Part shown: piece by piece, positions 22,601-26,236 of the stretch
Position numbering within the stretch: position 1 is the stretch's first letter
Layout of the letters: every line of letters begins with the position of its first letter
NCBI RefSeq assembly: GCF_000220395.1
Contig: NW_004086217.1
Location: forward strand, 1-26,236
Direction of reading: 5' to 3'
DNA length: 26,236 bases
From: Ichthyophthirius multifiliis
Lineage: Eukaryota > Ciliophora > Oligohymenophorea > Hymenostomatida
Notes under the pieces: generated by a model
What the model was told of the DNA's origin: nothing
Seen by the model: only the letters and a program-made list of their open reading frames with translations
Database searches by the model: none
Position numbers and translations under genes: made by a program

Positions 22601-25600
22601 TATTATATTATTTTTTTTTATTTACCTTATAATATACATTAATAACAGCTTCAATTAATTAACCAATAATATTAGTAACTGAAGTACTAAATCTTTTAAA
22701 GAAATGAGTAACTAAAATTTAAAATAATTTTGAAATGATGTCTCTATTCAATTCTGGATAACCAAGTATATTAAAATGCCTTGAAAATCTAGCTGTTATA
22801 TTAGTTCTACCTCCTCCTGGAGGACCCATTGCAGTTAAAAGAATTATATCTTAGAATTTTTTAAAAAATAATTCTTTTCTATCATACCAACCTTCATGAT
22901 CTAAGAATTATCTTAGTAATTCAATAGGCGGTTAAGCTCCATATATTTCTTTTTTTGGCATATTAATATCATCGACAAAAATGATACATTTTTTTCCAAT
23001 AGGAGGTCCATATATACCTTTTCTCCTTTTGTCAGTTTTATTATCTATAGTATCTTAAGTTTAATTAGCACTGGTTTAAGCGGAAAAAGTAAGAGCTATG
23101 TATTGATATTCTTCAGGCATTTATCCTGTCAATAAAGAATAACAGTTTTAGGATTTACCAGTTCCTGTTGGTCCCGGGCACATTACATGGAAACCTTAGG
23201 AAATAAGTAATTTTTTTAAATAAATATTTCTTGTAGAATCATTTGTGGGAATCATTATCTCATGATATTACAATTTTAAGCTTATTTCAAAATCTTTGTA
23301 CATCGTTTGCCAATTTTGGAAGGTTTTTTAATCTTTATTAAAATAATAATCATAAACTAAACTTTCAGGAGGAAAATTTAACTGGGGGAGCTTCATATTT
23401 ATTAAATCTCTGTAAAATAACGAGAATTTTTCGCGACTTTCGTAATCACAAGTAGCTAAAATCGACCAAATTTAAGCAAAAACATAAAGCTCGTCTATAT
23501 TATTTTACAGAACATCAAGTTCTTCATTTGAAACTCGTTTAAATTCACCTTCGGCATATTCTTAAAAATAACAAGAAAGTATTCTTTATAGAGATTAAGT
23601 AATATTATTATCACCTGTCTGTATAATTTCTTTACATTGTTTTCTCAAAAAATGAATTGAAACTTCCAATAGTTCCCTAAATAAAAATTATAGTCTATCT
23701 ATTATTTTATTTCTTTTGGCTATATTTGCTGGTAATCTCTATATCCAGGAGTCTACTAAAGGTTATAAACCTAAAGAAATAGGTTCCATATAGACCATAC
23801 CACATCTACTTACAGTTGCAGGTGATGCAACAGCTAAATCTTCTACTTCAAACATCATAGTCATTTGAGGAGTCAGTGTTAATATCTAACCACTATTAAG
23901 ACATAGTTTTTTATTGTCATCAAGTACTGTATTCATTGATTCTATCCAAACAGCATCAACTGGACCATCGAATAAAATCCAATGTTTTTCTTCTGATGTA
24001 TCTTTTACTGTTTCTCTTATTATATATGCAAGAATACCATCAGTCCATTCATGAGTTTATTCGTTAAATTATCCGTAAAGTTGCCCCATCGTTATACTTT
24101 TGGGGTTCATTATATGTGTGTGAACTTTGTAAAATCCTTTGTCGTGTAAAACACTTAAACTTCTTTATAATACTTTATAGTTAGATGTTTTTCCACCTCC
24201 TGTAGGGCCAACTAACATTAATCCATGTCGAACCTTTATAATATATATATATATATATTTAACATATAAATATAATATTTTTATACTTATATTGTGTCAT
24301 ATAATTATAATATTTTATCCACAAAAGGTTAAGTTGGTTATAATACAATATCTGGTTCTTTACAAACTTCACTTATTTATGAAAGTAAATTACCATATTC
24401 ATATTTTGGTCTTTCTATTCCTGGGAAAAGATCGTTTATTATATTTTCGAATAAAGGAATATCATCTTTTAGGAATTTAGGTACATTAACATCCCTTAAA
24501 GCTCTAAGTAATAATTTATCTTCTTCCATATTCGGTTATGAACTTTTAAGTAAACCTTATTTATTTAAAAATATTATTGTATAAAAATAAATAAAATACC
24601 TGCTGCATTAATAACTGAACGTACAGCTCTCATTCCATAATCGTAATGATCTTCAGAAGATAGTTATTCAGATGAAAGTTTAAATGTAACAACCATTTTT
24701 CTTGCTAAATCTCTACCTTGCTTAAAACCGAAACTGTATAACATAATTTCCCCAATCATGGCATAATCGGGAACCATCATAGCTACGCTTCTAAAAAGAG
24801 CTTTTAAATTATCTGGAAGCTCAGTACGTCCAGCATAACCTCTATATATATATATATATATATATATTATTTTTAATAAATAAACAAATTACGGATTCAT
24901 AGTAATAAAAACACAAAAAGTAGGTAAAATCTTAATATTAGATCCTTCGAATTCAATCTATTAAATTCCTTTGTCTTTTGCTCCAAACAGTTACAATAAT
25001 TACTAAGCAATAACTGAAAGCACTTCTATATTAATTCTATTAAATTCATCAAAACAACACCAAGCCCCCGCACAAGCTAGTCCTTTAAAAAACTTTCCAA
25101 CCATAATATAATCCATAGAATCTGAGCAATTAAATACTACACATTACTTAGCCAAAGCTTTAGCTAAATCTTTCGTACTTTCTGTTTTACCAGTACCAGC
25201 CGGTCCCGCTGGTGCCCCTCCTAAATTTAATTTAAGGGCTCCCATAAGAGTCATATAGCATTTATCGGTTAAAGGCGTAATTACAAGTCTGAGTGTGTTC
25301 CCAAGATATTCATATCCATAAGGGAAGTCTGTTTATACACATTTAACTCTTAGGTCTTCGTTTTCTATGTAATATCGAAGTTAAGATATCCATTCAAAAG
25401 CTGCTATATTATTAACGTTTTCTTGCTTTAATCTCCAAACTACGTCTTTTGCGTGTACATCAATTACTATGAGTGCATTTATGGTAACTTATTGCATTTT
25501 TGTTAATTTAGTACATACGAGTTCTACTAAATCATTTAGTTATTCTTATAGCTTACTCCAGTAACCTTATATCCCTATTTTATCTTCTTATCCTTCGTTT

Positions 25601-26236
25601 AATATGGCTTCCTCAACTTCTGAAGTCCAGTGTACTTAAGATCCGTTTAATACACATTGGCCTGGGTGACTAATACACCATTTGGGCCTTGTTTTATTCA
25701 TATAGTCAGAAACAGATTCGTTTAAAGCTTTTTTAACGGATTTTCTCATCATATTTTCCACTTCGGACATCCATTCTTCGACGTTTTTTTTATTTGGGTC
25801 GACTATTTTTTCGAAAGGGACTCTTTCATTTTCAGCACTGTACATTGCGTGTATTTTTTTTTAGTCGTCAAATTCTATTTAGTGGATATTTTCGAAGACT
25901 TTTTTTAAATGAGGCTAGACTGCGGTCGGCTCTTTTGTTTAAGAAAGGATTTCTAATAATTCATCATTTGAAAGAAAATAAAATCGGGCAAATTTCTCAC
26001 GCTTTTTTTCTAAATAATTATTAAGTTCTTTTTGAATCATTTCCAGATTTTTATTTGATTCTTTAAGTTTGTCATATAAACCTTCCTCTGTGCATACTTT
26101 TAATACATTTCCTGTTGCTTTTGCTTGTGTTACTATTGTCTTCCAAGTCGAATCTATTGTTCTGAATTTCTTTGTTTCGGCAGGTAGTTATTTCGCTATA
26201 TCTTAACTATCAAATATGGGTTATAAATACATCCAT
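16681..26236 (-). CDS. Axonemal dynein heavy chain, DNAH1-like inner-arm type (motor; N-terminal tail outside window)
   Basis: ATP-driven motor of ciliary inner arms. About 3,025 residues lie here, running leftward: linker (26236 to about 25300, from WMYLQPIF); AAA1 P-loop GPAGTGKTE with DEFNR; AAA2 [12 protein letters not shown]3 GPTGTGKS with [11 protein letters not shown]4 GIGGSGRQS; stalk coiled coils (about 21190-20850 and 20440-20200) flanking the microtubule-binding domain; AAA5 ([12 protein letters not shown]); AAA6 ([16 protein letters not shown]); C-terminus ([21 protein letters not shown]), ending at TGA 16683-16681. Introns: 24842-24892, 24556-24599, 24234-24286, 22444-22625, 22097-22143, 21992-22039 and 16845-16896. 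Removing them restores conserved motifs, for example [11 protein letters not shown] across 24842-24892. A 5.1-kb exon covers 16897-21991. TAA in LGQGQGP is Gln. Details such as [14 protein letters not shown] recall DNAH1; assignment within inner-arm dyneins is by eye. The gene continues past the right edge. Confidence 0.97.
20200..21190 (-). other. Dynein stalk and microtubule-binding domain
   Basis: Two long Lys/Glu/Ala/Gln-rich helices (about 21190-20850 and 20440-20200) form the antiparallel stalk. The segment between them (roughly 20830-20450, including [20 protein letters not shown]) is the small microtubule-binding head. Limits are estimated from heptad-like pattern and family layout. 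Confidence 0.8.
21809..21835 (-). other. Dynein AAA4 P-loop
   Basis: Encodes GIGGSGRQS, the AAA4 P-loop with arginine in the usual lysine position, as is common in axonemal dyneins. Confidence 0.93.
22444..22625 (-). other. Unusually long dynein intron
   Basis: A 182-nt, almost pure A/T intron, phase 0, between NVYYK and VKTELLPTP in the AAA3-AAA4 part of the motor. Other dynein introns here are 44-53 nt. It contains a TA tract at 22467-22489 and has perfect GT and AG ends on the gene strand. Confidence 0.85.
22467..22489. repeat. (AT)n microsatellite in a dynein intron
   Basis: A 23-nt alternating AT tract inside the 22444-22625 intron. Shorter TA tracts also occur in the dynein introns at 24234-24286 and 24842-24892. 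Confidence 0.85.
23151..23174 (-). other. Dynein AAA3 P-loop
   Basis: Encodes GPTGTGKS within [11 protein letters not shown], the AAA3 regulatory nucleotide site. The Walker B block FVDDINMP lies about 170 nt further along the gene. Confidence 0.93.
24183..24209 (-). other. Dynein AAA2 P-loop
   Basis: Encodes GPTGGGKTS, the AAA2 Walker A motif, preceded by VRHGLMLV and followed by [20 protein letters not shown], both typical of AAA2. Confidence 0.93.
25180..25206 (-). other. Dynein AAA1 P-loop (main ATPase site)
   Basis: Encodes GPAGTGKTE, the Walker A motif of AAA1, the site that powers dynein movement. Lysine and threonine needed for nucleotide binding are intact, and the matching Walker B (CCFDEFNR) follows downstream, so the motor should be active. 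Confidence 0.95.

Noticed and set aside
24292-24480. Plus-strand ORF of 62 codons
   Set aside because: Antisense to the dynein AAA1-AAA2 exon. The minus strand encodes the conserved [16 protein letters not shown] block.
25794-26024. Plus-strand ORF of 76 codons
   Set aside because: Antisense shadow of the dynein linker-coding sequence.

Overview
The window looks like ciliate macronuclear-type DNA from an oligohymenophorean with an extremely AT-rich genome; Ichthyophthirius multifiliis or a close relative fits best by composition, but this is an inference. TAA and TAG are read as glutamine and TGA is the only stop. Invariant glutamines show this: the dynein LGQGQGP motif (around 18390-18420) and the SHxQK motif of the Myb gene both contain TAA codons. 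Genes carry short AT-rich GT...AG introns, mostly 40-60 nt, and are separated by nearly pure A+T. A standard-code ORF search misses almost every gene here.

Left half, plus strand. A single-repeat SHAQKYF-class Myb gene lies at 854-1433. A long gene-poor stretch follows, containing one coding-like minus-strand patch near 2216-2520. A polyglutamine-rich probable nuclear protein lies at 5666-6641. Another gene-poor stretch has a coding-like patch near 8050-8545. A 14-exon gene at 9307-12986 joins a multi-pass membrane domain, a long coiled coil and about nine LRR-like repeats. A small TPR-like/membrane gene at 13121-13671 follows.

Right half, minus strand. Two N/Q/K-rich genes, one a coiled-coil protein at 13881-15161 and one at 15365 to about 16290, lie downstream of a giant axonemal dynein heavy chain. 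The dynein fills 16681 to the right edge: linker, AAA1-AAA4 P-loops, stalk, AAA5, AAA6 and complete C-terminus. Its N-terminal tail lies beyond the window. By eye the motor is closest to the DNAH1-type single-headed inner-arm dyneins.

The dynein fits a motile, densely ciliated cell. The other genes are not obviously part of one pathway and no operon-like logic is expected. No rRNA, tRNA, CRISPR array, transposase or virus-like element could be supported. The most unusual items are the membrane/coiled-coil/LRR gene, in which all 13 inferred introns are phase 2 and each repeat has its own exon, and the number of introns that are multiples of three and lack an in-frame TGA.
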